From contig NC_092581.1 in the NCBI RefSeq assembly GCF_037975245.1, positions 2,614,001 to 2,678,000 on the forward strand: DNA of 64,000 nucleotides, read 5' to 3'. The DNA comes from Apostichopus japonicus (lineage: Eukaryota; Echinodermata; Holothuroidea; Aspidochirotida; Stichopodidae). The notes below the pieces were generated by a model. The model did not search any database. It had not been told where the DNA came from and saw only the letters and a program-made list of their open reading frames with translations. This document shows, one piece after another, positions 1-12,500 of the stretch. The first letter of the stretch is position 1. Each line of letters starts with the position of its first letter. Position numbers and translations under genes: made by a program.

Positions 1-194
1 TATGCCCCCATTTGAAGTAAGATTTATAAAGATAAGCTAGTTATGTATGTCGTTATGGCATCGTGGAATCAGTGACGTTGAGAAAAACCGTATAAAAGGA
101 CGCAAAATTCTGCTTTAATAGACTTTCGACATATCTAATGCAGCTTGATTTCGACCTCAAAAAAAAAAACTTCATTTTCAGACTCGATTCTTAC

Positions 195-2895
195 CACGCA
201 GAGTTCTTGCATTTTGTTGAGTTTCCTTCTGGTGTCGATGACGTCTTGGTTGCACTTGTAACAAATCTGTTGATGAAACTCTCTGCTCTTGGTAATCAAA
301 AGATCTCGAGAGGCAGCTGTTGTACCGTCCATCAACAGAGCCTTGACTTTAGCAAGAGTAACTTCTGCTTTGTGTAACTGCAATTAAAACGGGAAAAACA
401 AAATTGTGTTCAATACTATAAACAGAAGTATTCCTATGATAAGGTTTTAAACACAATTACTTATTCTTAAGTTCAGTAAAAAGACAAAAAGTTTATAATT
501 GTTTATAAGTAGTTTTCAAAACCGATGTCCCATACGGTTTATACTAGACTCATCCGGCAGTATGTATTGCTGTCAAACGATATCCTTGCTGCTTGCATGA
601 GCTGCCAGCGGGAATTAAGCTCTCCTGCCTACTGCTATATAATCAGTGATAATTTAAGTAAGTCCTAAGTTAGTCAAATCTTTGGCAGGAATGGCATGTT
701 TGCATCGATAAATGTTACAGAGTAAAATATTCAATATGACAAAGGTACCTGCAGACGAAAAGGCCGAAGACATTAAAACTATTTCATATAACTTACAAAG
801 ATATACCAAACAACATGAACATAAAACACCAAAACTAGAATTACCTATTAAAATCCTTTATTATAATTACTTATAGCGCCACCCCAAGAAAGATGGGCAT
901 GGGCGGCGATCCGTACTTCTGAGTGGGGGGGATATGACCTTGTTGACTATCTAAGCGTAGCGCCACCATGGGTTGGCGCGAAGCGTACAAGAAAATTTTG
1001 GGATTTACAAACCCTCTAGATGGCCGGAAACGGCACTTGCCGAGGTTTCCATGCGGCATATACCCAACTTTAAAATAGGGATATCATGTCCGAAATATCT
1101 CATAATCAGGATCCAAAATACTTTTTTTTTAATTTCGGGTGTTATTTTGGGAAAATTGCCCCTGTCAATCTTGTTTCAGGCGCTACGTTAGAATGTTCGA
1201 GAGCTCTTTATATTATTCGATGAAGAAAATGGCCTCATGCAGGCTATTATAGGCCTATACACATGCAATACACAATTACACATAGTTACATTCCTAGGTA
1301 CCGATTGCTAGGGCATCCAGGTGAAACGTACGTGTATTAACAGGGGCGTCGGAAGCTATTTGGGATTGGTACGGAAGATCAGAGTGTGGCCATCTACCAT
1401 AATTATCGGGGGGGGGGGACGTTTGGAAGGTCAAACTACGCTACGCGCCACCATTGGTTGGCGCGTAGCGTAATGGAGAAAATTTTGAAAAAATGCCTCC
1501 CAGATTGAAGGAAATGGCACTTCCCGAGCTTTTCTTATGTGCATTCTCCCTTGTCTGTTTTTGTACCCGATTAATCTTCTGAAACACATTTTGAAGTATG
1601 TTTCATTTTGGTTCTTTATTTTTTGCCTTTTTTTTCTTCTTAGTGCTACTTTTTTTCTCCTTTTTTTGCGCCGTGAATATTGGTCCGGCGAACCGCTCCG
1701 ACGCCCCTAATTAAGCATTACCCTGGTAACATGAGATTCTCAGCTGTTCGAGGGAACATGTACGTGTGAATTAAGGCCTACTATAGGGCCTATATGAATA
1801 CTATGAGGGTGCATATATGTACTATATAAATACCGTGGGCGCAATAATACATTTTGTTGTTATAGGGCCAATGAAGCCTACAGTCAACTATTCTTGCTTT
1901 ATAAAGACGGTTTATTTGAAAAGATCGCACTGCGTTTATGGTAGGCGAGAAATGAAGCTAAAAAAGAGCCGTACATTCACGATGATGCATAAATGAAGGC
2001 ATGAAAATATTCTTATTCCTGGCATTTGGTGGGGGGGATATGGTGTGTTACATCCCCTCCACCCATTTTCATGGGGGGGATATATCCCCCCCATCCCCCC
2101 CAGGATCGCCGCCCATGAAGATGGGGATCATTGGTTCGTGTACACCGTCTGTGGCACGGGTCAATATTAATGATAATGTAGCTGGAAAGCTGACCATGTA
2201 GAGGATGACCTGGGTCAAACAACTAGGACCGCCACTTGGTAGATCAAATCCAAACTCTCCCCGATGGTCCGTCGAGACAATTCTCCTAATTTCTGAAGTG
2301 TTTCCCACCAAGCATGTGTCAGATATTAAGGTCATAACAGGGCACACAAAAAAATTGTAATTTAATGGCAAGTATGTCAGGATTAAAATTGACTTCATGT
2401 ACCAAAGCCAAGAAAGTAATGGGGACGGGATGTCCTGATGGAACTTAGTTTTTCTCATGAATGTTACAATGAATAAACATTAGATTGTTACAATGACTGA
2501 TCATTAGATTGTTACAATGAATAAACATTCAATTGTTACCATTAATGAATAATTATTAGCTTGCTACAATGAATAGAATTAGCTTGTTATAATGAATAAT
2601 CAGTAGATTGCTCTATGAATAATCATTAGTTTGGTACAATGAATAATCATTAGGTTGTAGCAATGAATAATCATAAGATTGTTACAATGAATAATCATTA
2701 GATTGTTACAACAAATACCCCAAAAATGATCCCTTTAATACGAGATGAATAAAGTAATACAAAACATACCTTTGCTTTGGTGAGTGCATCCATATCTACC
2801 ATGGAGCTGGCCGATCCGATGGCTTCAACCCAGATGACATCTACGAGGTTTGAAACACATTGTGCCCTGGCACCACTGAAAGACTCCAAGTACAT
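195..2895 (-). CDS. PARP4: PARP4 regulatory helical domain exons
   Basis: Exons 2770-2895 and 195-377 join in phase 0 and encode the alpha-helical PARP regulatory domain that precedes the ADP-ribosyltransferase fold. Key stretches are NLVDVIWVEAIG, MDALTKAKLHKAEVTLAKVK and QICYKCNQDVIDTRRKLNKM. The helices align in order with vertebrate PARP4. The donor after the last exon (GTG|GTAAGA at 194-195) is good, so the gene continues leftward. The intron between these exons (378-2769) holds mobile-element debris but no further exon that I can see. Confidence 0.8.
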
Positions 2896-3474
2896 CTGTA
2901 AGTAATTAAAATATACAAAATCTAGCAATTGTTTTTTTTAGTATCGTTTAGTATGGGTGATTATTATATTGTTGCTTTTGGCTTTTCCATTTTTTTTGCC
3001 TTATTGGTTCTATATATTTAATATTTTGTTACTATTTGTTTTAGGTTTTACATTTGTAAAGCGCTTTGAGCAGCTTTGCTGATTATATGTGCTATATAAA
3101 TATTACTTATTATTATTATAAAGAAATTGGGAATACAATGTAACCCCACCACCCCTCCCTTATACGGAAATACGCCTTATTAAAATTCAAGTTTAGAGGG
3201 GTAATTCGTTCCTTATTTAAATTGAGGTTTTTTTTCTCTCTTACCTTTCGAAATTTATGAGAACCAACCTCCCACGATGGTATTTCTGAGACGGAGGTTT
3301 CTCTTAAAATCTTGTTGCTGACTTTTGAGTAGATGTTCAAGGCATCCGCTGTAGTAGATACGACACAACAGTATTCAAACTTGGGCCCCTCCTGAAAAAA
3401 AACATAGAAGATGAAACAGAGAAGTTTGCTTGTGCTTTACACTTGACCTGATGTCGATGTTGTTATCTGAATCA

Positions 3475-3522
<48 letters not shown>

Positions 3523-6500
3523 ATATAATATATATATATATATATAAAAAATTAAAAATGTAAATTGTTAGCAAAACTAGTACTTGTGTATGTGCTTAAA
3601 AAACTACCCAAGTGCCAGCATTTTAGCACCTGAGCACCTTCAAAAATCGAATCAAAATTTCTCAAAGGTGATGGGGACACCCCCTCCCCCTTAGACCCCT
3701 CCCCCAGGACGGTGATCAGTATACCCGGCACTCAGGAAATCCTGGGCACATCCCTGTATATAAATATATAGATATATAGTGTTCACAGTAACAATTCTCA
3801 AACTATTTCGTGAGTCAACTAGGTTGGTGTAAAATGATGTAATACCCATCTTCCACCTATTGTACCTTGTCGACAAACTGCCTGTAGATTCTAAACCTGG
3901 TCGAGTTACTTTCGGACAAGACGTGTAGCTCTAACTGAAAGCCCTCATCTCCGGAGTTATTCTGCGGTAAAAATAAGAAGAAAAAAATGAGAACTTCTTA
4001 TGGGGGGAAACCAAGAAAAATAAATGATCAAAATAAAAAAATGATTACAAGTCATAGTGTTAAAGTAATACAGCTTCAGTATGATATTGGTAAAATACCA
4101 TTAACAACATCCAACCACCAGAGAAGTACTTGATCCTCACAAACATTGGCATATATACCTCACCAGCTTTACTCCTATCCCCACATCCTCCCTGCCCCCC
4201 CCCCTCCCTCCCCAACCTTTTCCTTTTAATCTTGACGTGAAGCGCATGACTTCTTCTGAGGTGTTATTGCTAACATCTATGTAACAACAAAGCATTTACA
4301 TATCTTGTGTTTTTCTTGCTAATGTACCTGCTGCACGAGAATGCTATTTAGTTTACACTCAAAAACTTGTCATATTTTTTAAATGACATAAAGTAATAGA
4401 GTAGTCATAAAGAAGTTTTCACAAGAAGGCCAGTACTTCATTTGAGAAGTTCATTCCTAAAAGGTTAAATCACATTTTATCCCAAGGTACAAAAATGCTG
4501 AATATTAGCGATGAAAAAGAACAACTACAAAAAAAAAATACCTGTTGAAATTGTGCTCAATTTAAAAGCCATGAGCAAATCGTTCCTTGGCATAGCAAGA
4601 CAAAGCATGGATTGAAGAATCACAACAATTCCAATGAATGAGTGGAATGCGAAACTCATGCTCCCATTTACATCAATGAGAACATGTTGATTAGCATACC
4701 TTGTCACATATGGGTGAACTGACACATGGGGCAAGCTGGTGAGGCAAGGTGGTGGGGTACGGTGGGGTGTGGTGGGGGTGCGATTGGGTGCAGTGGGGCG
4801 CGGTGGTTTATGCATCTTCATATGAAGCTGCATTGATAGTCCACGATGGATGCCGTGTTTAAAAAGTCAAACTGTGATCACTTTCGGGAGTTATTTCACC
4901 CGTTTACCGGAGTGACGACATTTAACGTCAACGCATGTGCCAAGTTTAGTGAAAATTTTTTACTTTTTGCGATTCGAGTTTTACTATTAGAATAACTCTC
5001 TCTATTTCTGGCAGAACCTGATCAAATCGTCGAATGAAGTCACGTAGGTGAAGGACAGAACTAAACCGCAGTACAACATCACTAAACCGCAGTACAACAT
5101 CACTGGAGATGGTCGTTACGGCTGTTCTTTTTAAAGAACATTTATTCTCTTCCTGTTGCATTCACGAAGGAATGTTAAATTTCAACCCAGTCAAGCATAA
5201 GTCAACCATAAACACAATGAATTTTAACGACTAAATTTTACAATTCAACCAGAAAAAAAAGCCCTGACCTTGTAATAACAGCTCTTAGCAATCTGGTAGT
5301 CAAGTTTGGTATTAAATTGTGTCCATTGCAGAAACCTGGAAAGTAAACAAAGGTTTCAATATTAAACAGCCGTACATGCATACCATTGTATCACATGTCG
5401 ATCACATGATTCACCCATTGACAATATAATTATATGTATTATGCAAATTAACTTTATTGATGTCTAAAGAGCGTACAATGCTGCTACTGACGTATTGGTC
5501 CATATTATCACATGACCTAATATAGGGATTTTAATTGGCTAGAAAGAGGGACCTTCTTCACCCTTGTGTTGATAGTTAGTATAATCTTGCAGCATAACTC
5601 AAAGACATGGGATCTCGGTGTTTGACACCTTGAGAAGTCATTCATCAATTTCAACCGCTGCAATCAGACCCAACAAACACAGCAAATCAATTATCAACAA
5701 CTCAAATATTGCAACGTTTCAAATACTGCCTTAGAGTGACCCTGACAACAATGCACAAAAAAAGTTTCGCAATTTTATCAATATTCCTGAGTGCTGACAA
5801 TATTTCACCCACCTCATAGAAAAAATGGAAGAGACAACATTTGTTGAGAGGGACAAACAAGTGCCAAGATCTGGATGAGTGTTCTATTCACAGAAATTTC
5901 ACATTTGCCCATCTCACCTGCCCAATCCCACATCACGTTAATATTAGATTATAAAGATTCTGTTTCACAATCACTTTATGGCTTAAAAATTAATATAAGG
6001 TATATTAATATGGAGAGTTCCCAAAACTGGATTGCCACATCATTCATCACTACCATGATGTCCTTGCTCAACGTTGAACAAACACCTACAGTCTGTCCGA
6101 TGGTTTCGATTCTATCTCAGATATTTACAAAAATGTTTAGTTCGTCAAATGGTTGATCAGCAAAACTTTGCGACTATTGCTTTAACACACGGCAGAGCCT
6201 TGCAACAAGAACCCAGTTTATACATTGTCCAACCAGAAAATCCAACAGGTTTCACTTACTTGAGATCGATCAAGCTACCTTTAGACTTCTCGGTATCAGG
6301 TCGTTCTTCCAGTTCTGCTCTTGGCTTCCCTGCGGAAAAAGGTCACATCAGTTATAAATATCTAGATAAAAAGTTACTTTGGTTAATCCCAAATCATACT
6401 CCCTGTTCTTAACCCCTACCTTCTCCCCTTCCTTCTTTCCATACCATCTCTTTCTTTTCCGCCTCCCACTTTCCTCCTCTTAGCGTCCTTCCGAACGTTG

Positions 6501-9500
6501 TCCTTCCCCCTCTTCACCCTCCACTCCCCTCTCCTTCCCCTATTCCTACCCTCCCCTCTCCCTCCCCTCTTATTCCCCTTTCTCTCCCCCACTCCCTACT
6601 TTCTCCCTTCATAATAATCTCCCTCCTACTCTCTTCCTCCTCTTTGCCTCCTTCCGAATATTGTCCTTCCCCTTCCCCCTCTTTACACCCTACTCCCCTC
6701 TCCTTCCCCTATCCCTCCCTTCCCCCTCTCCCACCCCTCTTCTCTCTTCTTCATCCCCTCTTCCTCTCCCTACTCTCTCCCTTCATAATAATCTCCCTCC
6801 TACTCTCTTCCTCCTCTTTGCTCCTTCCGAATATTGTCCTTCCCCTTCCCCCTCTTTACACCCTACTCCCCTCTCCTTCCCCTATACCTCCCTTCCCCCT
6901 CTCCCACCCCTCTTCTCTCTTCTTCATCCCCTCTTCCTCTCCCTACTCTCTCCCTTCATAATAATCTCCCTCCTACTCTCTTCCTCCTCTTTGCTCCTTC
7001 CGAATATTGTCCTTCCCCTTCCCCCTCTTTACACCCTACTCCCCTCTCCTTCCCCTATACCTCCCTTCCCCCTCTCCCACCCCTCTTCTCTCTTCTTCAT
7101 CCCCTCTTCCTCCCCTTTCTCTCCCCTCTCCTTACTCTCTCCCTTCATAATAATCTCCCTCCTACTCTTTTCCTCCTCTTTGTCTCCTCTCTCTCTCATA
7201 ACCAGCCAAAAACCTTTCATCTACAGTCACCTATTTTTCAGATACGACCACAGAAAAAGAAATTCAAGAAAGTTATATAATTTATCGCAAACAGAAGATG
7301 GGGCAAAAAAAAACGCACTTTTAATTTTCCCTGATAATAGAACGTTTTCCGGTTTTTCTTCAACGGTTCCCCTGTCTGCTGCAAAGTAGGAACTCGTCTC
7401 CAAGATGCGTCCATTATTCAAGCAGTCGTATAGGTAATCCACATCCAACACGGGAACGGAATATTTTTGAGCGCTTTGACGCTTAAAGGAATACGTCTTC
7501 TTGTTGACGTGGCTAACGAGCAGATGTGTCGTCTAAGAACAGAAATAATAATAATAATAATAATGATAATAATAATAATAATTATAATTATAATCATAAT
7601 AATAATAATAATATTAATAATAATCAAAATCATAATCATAATAATCATAATCATAATAATAATAATGATAATAATTATAATTGAATTGAAATGAATTGCA
7701 AAGCATGAACACAAGCATATGTTTCCAGGTTGTGAAATAATCAAACAAAAATCGATGGTTCAAACAAATGTTTCGGAAACAAATTTGTCGGCTGACTGCA
7801 TTCCTGTCGCTCGGTGGCGACGATTTTCAATCCCAAGATTCGATAAATGTGTGTGTCGCTGTTGTAGTAAAAATAAATTAAATTTCCAATGTGCAGTTTA
7901 AAGCAGGAAATTTGGGTGCAAAATGGGGAAATATTCATCCACTTCATAAAAGCTTTTTCTGGCCAAATAAAATACGTCTATCGCCAATTATTTAAAGAGA
8001 GGACAAATTCACCACTATTTTTCGGGATTATAGCCTACACAAATCTATATATATATCAGTATATACTAGGTCTGCCTAATCCAGTCTATTAAATTGATCC
8101 AAATCTTTTGTCCTGTCGCGAGATGTTTCCTTTATAAAAAAAAAACAATTCAAACGTACCCTCTTAGTGACACTGAATCCAAGAACTCCTCCGTTGTAGA
8201 GAATGTCGTTCTTTATCTCCTGTCTCTTCTTAAAGTCGACTTGTCGAGGATCTAAATCGAGCACCACGTGCCAGTTTTTCAAGAGAGATGATGTCTCACT
8301 AGAGGAAAATGAGTAAGACCCAAAAAAAAGTAACAATCAATGGTTTCAAACTCTGACCCCTGCTGACCTCAAATGACCTTTGACCACTACCATCAACAAT
8401 CCCAGACCAGTTCTACCTAAGGGGCAACTTATACCAAATATGAAATGTACCCCGGTTATCCTTCTGACGTTAAAGTGTTTATGAGCGAGTGTCACGTACA
8501 CACACACGCATGCGCACACACGCCATGGCCATGGCATAGATTCCTTCTGCCCCTCGGCAAGGAATCAAAAAAGGAACAAACCTATGGCCATATACCACAA
8601 TGCATATATATGTACAATAAGAATGATACAAATGTAACTATTATTTTAAAAGAGAAAAGACTCCACAGCAACTTGGAAACTCTATCTCAATAACTTGTTC
8701 CTAACTCCAATTATGAGTGAGTGAATGGAACCTCTCTCGACTGGCTAAACCTCCAATTCTTCTAGGAAGTGAATCACAGCGGGTAGTCTGTGATGTCATC
8801 ATGGCTAATTTTCTTGAAATGGCTTTATTATCCTAAATTATAAATTCCCTTGTTTGATGTCCTTAAAATATGATATATCTTGAATGTTTGCTTAGCCACT
8901 ATTCTCTGTAGTTAGAAATGACATCAAAAATGAAATTTCTTGTGGAAGTATTTATTATGAATTCACTGATGCTATAATCAATGCGCATAAAGGAGACGTA
9001 CAGCTGCACCCAGAAATGCACCTAGTATGAATTTATCCTGCAAAGGATTCGATTTGCATTTGATGCAATGACTGCAAAATGCACAAGTCCCTTTCTAATT
9101 GTCCAACACAAAGCAGCATGTTACATTCTCACTAACCATTGCACAATACTGAAAACTTAACCCTAGCAACAGTGGCTGCATTTGCCTCTGTAGATTTCTA
9201 CGACAGGCCGTAACCTGCAATCATTTATATTCTTCTAAACTGCATGTCTTAATGCATGTGTTTCAAATAATCGTTGAAACAAAAGGAAAGCACAACGTAA
9301 TTTGCATCGTAACACTGATCTGTGATATATTCTCCCTAAATAATTAATTAACCTGATTGTTATACAAATTTATTTGTGTTGTTTGAAACTGATAAATCAG
9401 ACTGTAACAAATTGTATGTTTGTTTGATTTACAGCTCATACAAAATGGTTTCTGACAATAATCATCCTTTTTTTCTTCCCATTTGTATACATTTAGCTGT

Positions 9501-12500
9501 TAACCTTTTTTCTTGGTAAGTTTTGTCTTACGTTTTTCATGTAAGTGAACGAGCAGAGAGAGAGAGAGAGAGAGAGAGCAGATAATAATTAGTAATAATA
9601 ATAACTAGAAGGGAAGCAGGAGGCATATCATCTTCTTCCTCAAATCTTCCCTCCCCTCTCTCTCCCTTCTCCAGCCCCCCTCTAGGTAAATATTACAATT
9701 TATAGAACTCTATCATATGGAACATTTTGACAACAAAGTAATTACCGTTTAATTTTCACAGGAGGTTCTTCTTTCTCATTGTCCTTAACACACTGGCTAC
9801 CTAAAATATAAACAAAAAATATGTTTATTGAAACAATACATAAGAGATATTACTGAGCCCAGAAGTATAAATGACCTGTGGAAATATCTGGGGGTGAAGA
9901 GATTTCTGGAAAATTCAACTAACAGTGCAAAAAAATTAACATTGCCTCACAATTTTCAAGGGCTGTATCAATTGTAATCTGGCTTTCAGTAAATACAAGT
10001 TGGTGTGAAGTTTGAGGGGGGGGGGGGGGGGAAGATGTCCCTGAGCTAAATATAGCCTTAATTAAATTAAATTAAATATAGCCTTAATTAAAATATTAAA
10101 TTCTTCCTGGGATGAAATATCTGTTGTTATGCTATTATGGTACTCTACAAGGTATCAGGGCCTCCTCTTTAAACATTTAATAGAGAAACACTTGATAAAT
10201 GAAAACAAAATTTGGTAAATTAATCATCATAAAAAAAGTACCGGGCGGAAATGTTTAAAATACTGTTTGTGCTGGGTGGCATTCAGAACTGATTACACTT
10301 TACACTTTTAAAATATTTCATCTTTTAATTGTATACAAGTACCCATATAGACACAGACATGATTCTTCCAGCTAAAACAATCAGTCAGCATGTATACTGT
10401 AATCTTGAAAGGGAAAAACCCTACTGATAGAACACACATGCCATAATCCTGAAAACTAACATTCAGAAAAGTACAATTAGTTAAGCTCCCTGCAAAGTTT
10501 ATTTGAACAGAACGTTCCAAACAAACAAATAGGTAACAGAAACTACACAGTTACTAGTTAAGCTATTTGATACCTGACCTCCTTAGTAATATTGACAATA
10601 TGGTACTGCATTCTATTGTGACAATTTCAAATACTCTGCTTCCTTGTGAATGGATATATATATATATATCTATATATTGGCCAGAGAATGAAGATGAACA
10701 CAAAATAAATCCAGAGAGGTGATGGTATTTTTAACAGCAATATATTGAAAAAAAAATTCTTACAGTAAGGTTGAGTGTGTTGTACTGGATGTGTTGTACA
10801 AACTGTGCTTTTTACGTGCAAAGAAACAGACACGGACCAAAGGTCAACAAAACCAAAAACAATCAGTCTGTTTAACAACCACCAAAACCCAACTGAAAAC
10901 CCACAAACAGAAATCTCTCACTAACCCACAAATGTATAAAATATAGCTCCACAAACCAGCCCCAAAAAGCCAACACCAAACCACAAACAGAAAACACCCA
11001 ACCCATATTATGTAAGGACCACACAAACCCCCCACCCCACACATAACAACTAACTAACTCCAAAATTCATCCGGGGTACGCCGTCCCGATAGCAGACGAC
11101 AGGCTTGCGCATTACCTGCGAAATTTTCCCAATACGGGTCTTTTCAAGCCCCTAACAGTATTCCCCCTTTTCTTACGAGGGAGCAGAGTTCTTAACTCCT
11201 CGTCAACCTTGATCGAGTGGACCTCCCTGTCAGGAACAGGAGGTCCACTAGCGACCATCGTGTCTTCTGTATGTGGCCCTGAAGCCTACCACCAAGAATG
11301 TTTCTTCCAACAGCAACAAGAGTAGACTGTCCTGTCCCTAACAGGTATACAAATCCCTTAACAATACGTGGAAATACCACATGTATACAAATGATGAACT
11401 TTACCCTACAACTTAGCTTGAGTCATAATACACAAATACTACAGTGCATTCCTACCATCCCCAAACAATTGTACTCCTTTACAGAGATGAATGTGATCAC
11501 TAAGTATCCTTAGAAAATATCACATTTGTTACATCACAATCCCAGGATAAGCCTGATACCACATGCCGATCCATAGGAGCGGCCCCAAAAGCCATAATCT
11601 GCAACAATTACAACTGGTAGACTTAATGCCAGGAGAGATAACCCCTATATAATTCCAAGGGGATTTAAACTACCACAATTGTTCCACACCGCCCACACTG
11701 AACTCTCATTGCTCCACAACTTTACAGTAACAGCGTTACAATATATATAAATATAATATTAAGGAGAAAGCAGTTACTCAACCATCATCATTAACTGTCC
11801 AGTGTGATAGAGACGCTTATAAATGACAATCCAACTGAATTCTCCCAAACAGAGAGCTGTCTTAAAATATAATTCCCAAAAATTATGATTCAAATTAATA
11901 AAAATATTGAAGACTTGAGCAAGCTTAATTTTACAAGATCATCACACAAGCCATTTGTGCTTGGTTGTATAATATACTCCTTTATCATTATTTTACCTAA
12001 CCACTTTTTTTATTTTCCTTATAAGATACGGATCCTTCCCCAAATGCTGATTCAAAAATAATGAGCTTAAAAAATAATGAGGTAAAAAAGTTCTCAATTT
12101 TTTTTCTCAGGAATTTGAAAAAGTTGATGCCAAATTTCAACCAGAGGGTCACAGTTACTATTTAATCTTACATACAGCCCGTCATTGATTTAATATTTTC
12201 AAATGCAGAGAGATTGAACTTACCACTCAGAATACTAATACCTTGTAGGTACTGGTTAGATAACTTGAGAGGAGACTGCAAACTTTTTGCTTTAAGACCT
12301 CCAGTCTTTCTTCCTCCTTTTTGAGGTTGAGTTGAAAGTTGTTGAAGCTGTACGATGATGCCACAAGAAAAAATGACAATTATTCCAATTTATACATAAT
12401 AAGTAATTGAAGAATAATATAAAATTGTACTACATATTCTCTTTCAACTCAGCTTTTTCGGTTGGTCAACATTTTCATTACACCTACATATTTAATATTA

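Larger units (their letters stand above)
378..2769. other. PARP4 intron filled with repeat debris
   Basis: No coding exon is seen. It contains pieces of dispersed elements (about 870-1060 and 2030-2140, in opposite orientations and sharing a segment with GGCGGCGATCC), a 0.37-kb inverted-repeat element at 1341-1709, and a short AT-rich minisatellite at 2455-2715. Confidence 0.6.

Noticed and set aside
6644-7389. Long Ser/Pro/Leu-rich open frames (up to 242 codons)
   Set aside because: They are produced by the 173-bp polypyrimidine tandem repeat; several frames are open at once.
7418-7744. Open frames of poly-isoleucine on both strands
   Set aside because: Translation of an (AAT)n/(ATT)n microsatellite.
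10844-11063. Trp/Gly/Val-rich minus-strand frames
   Set aside because: Translation of a CA/AAC-rich low-complexity stretch; no conserved pattern.
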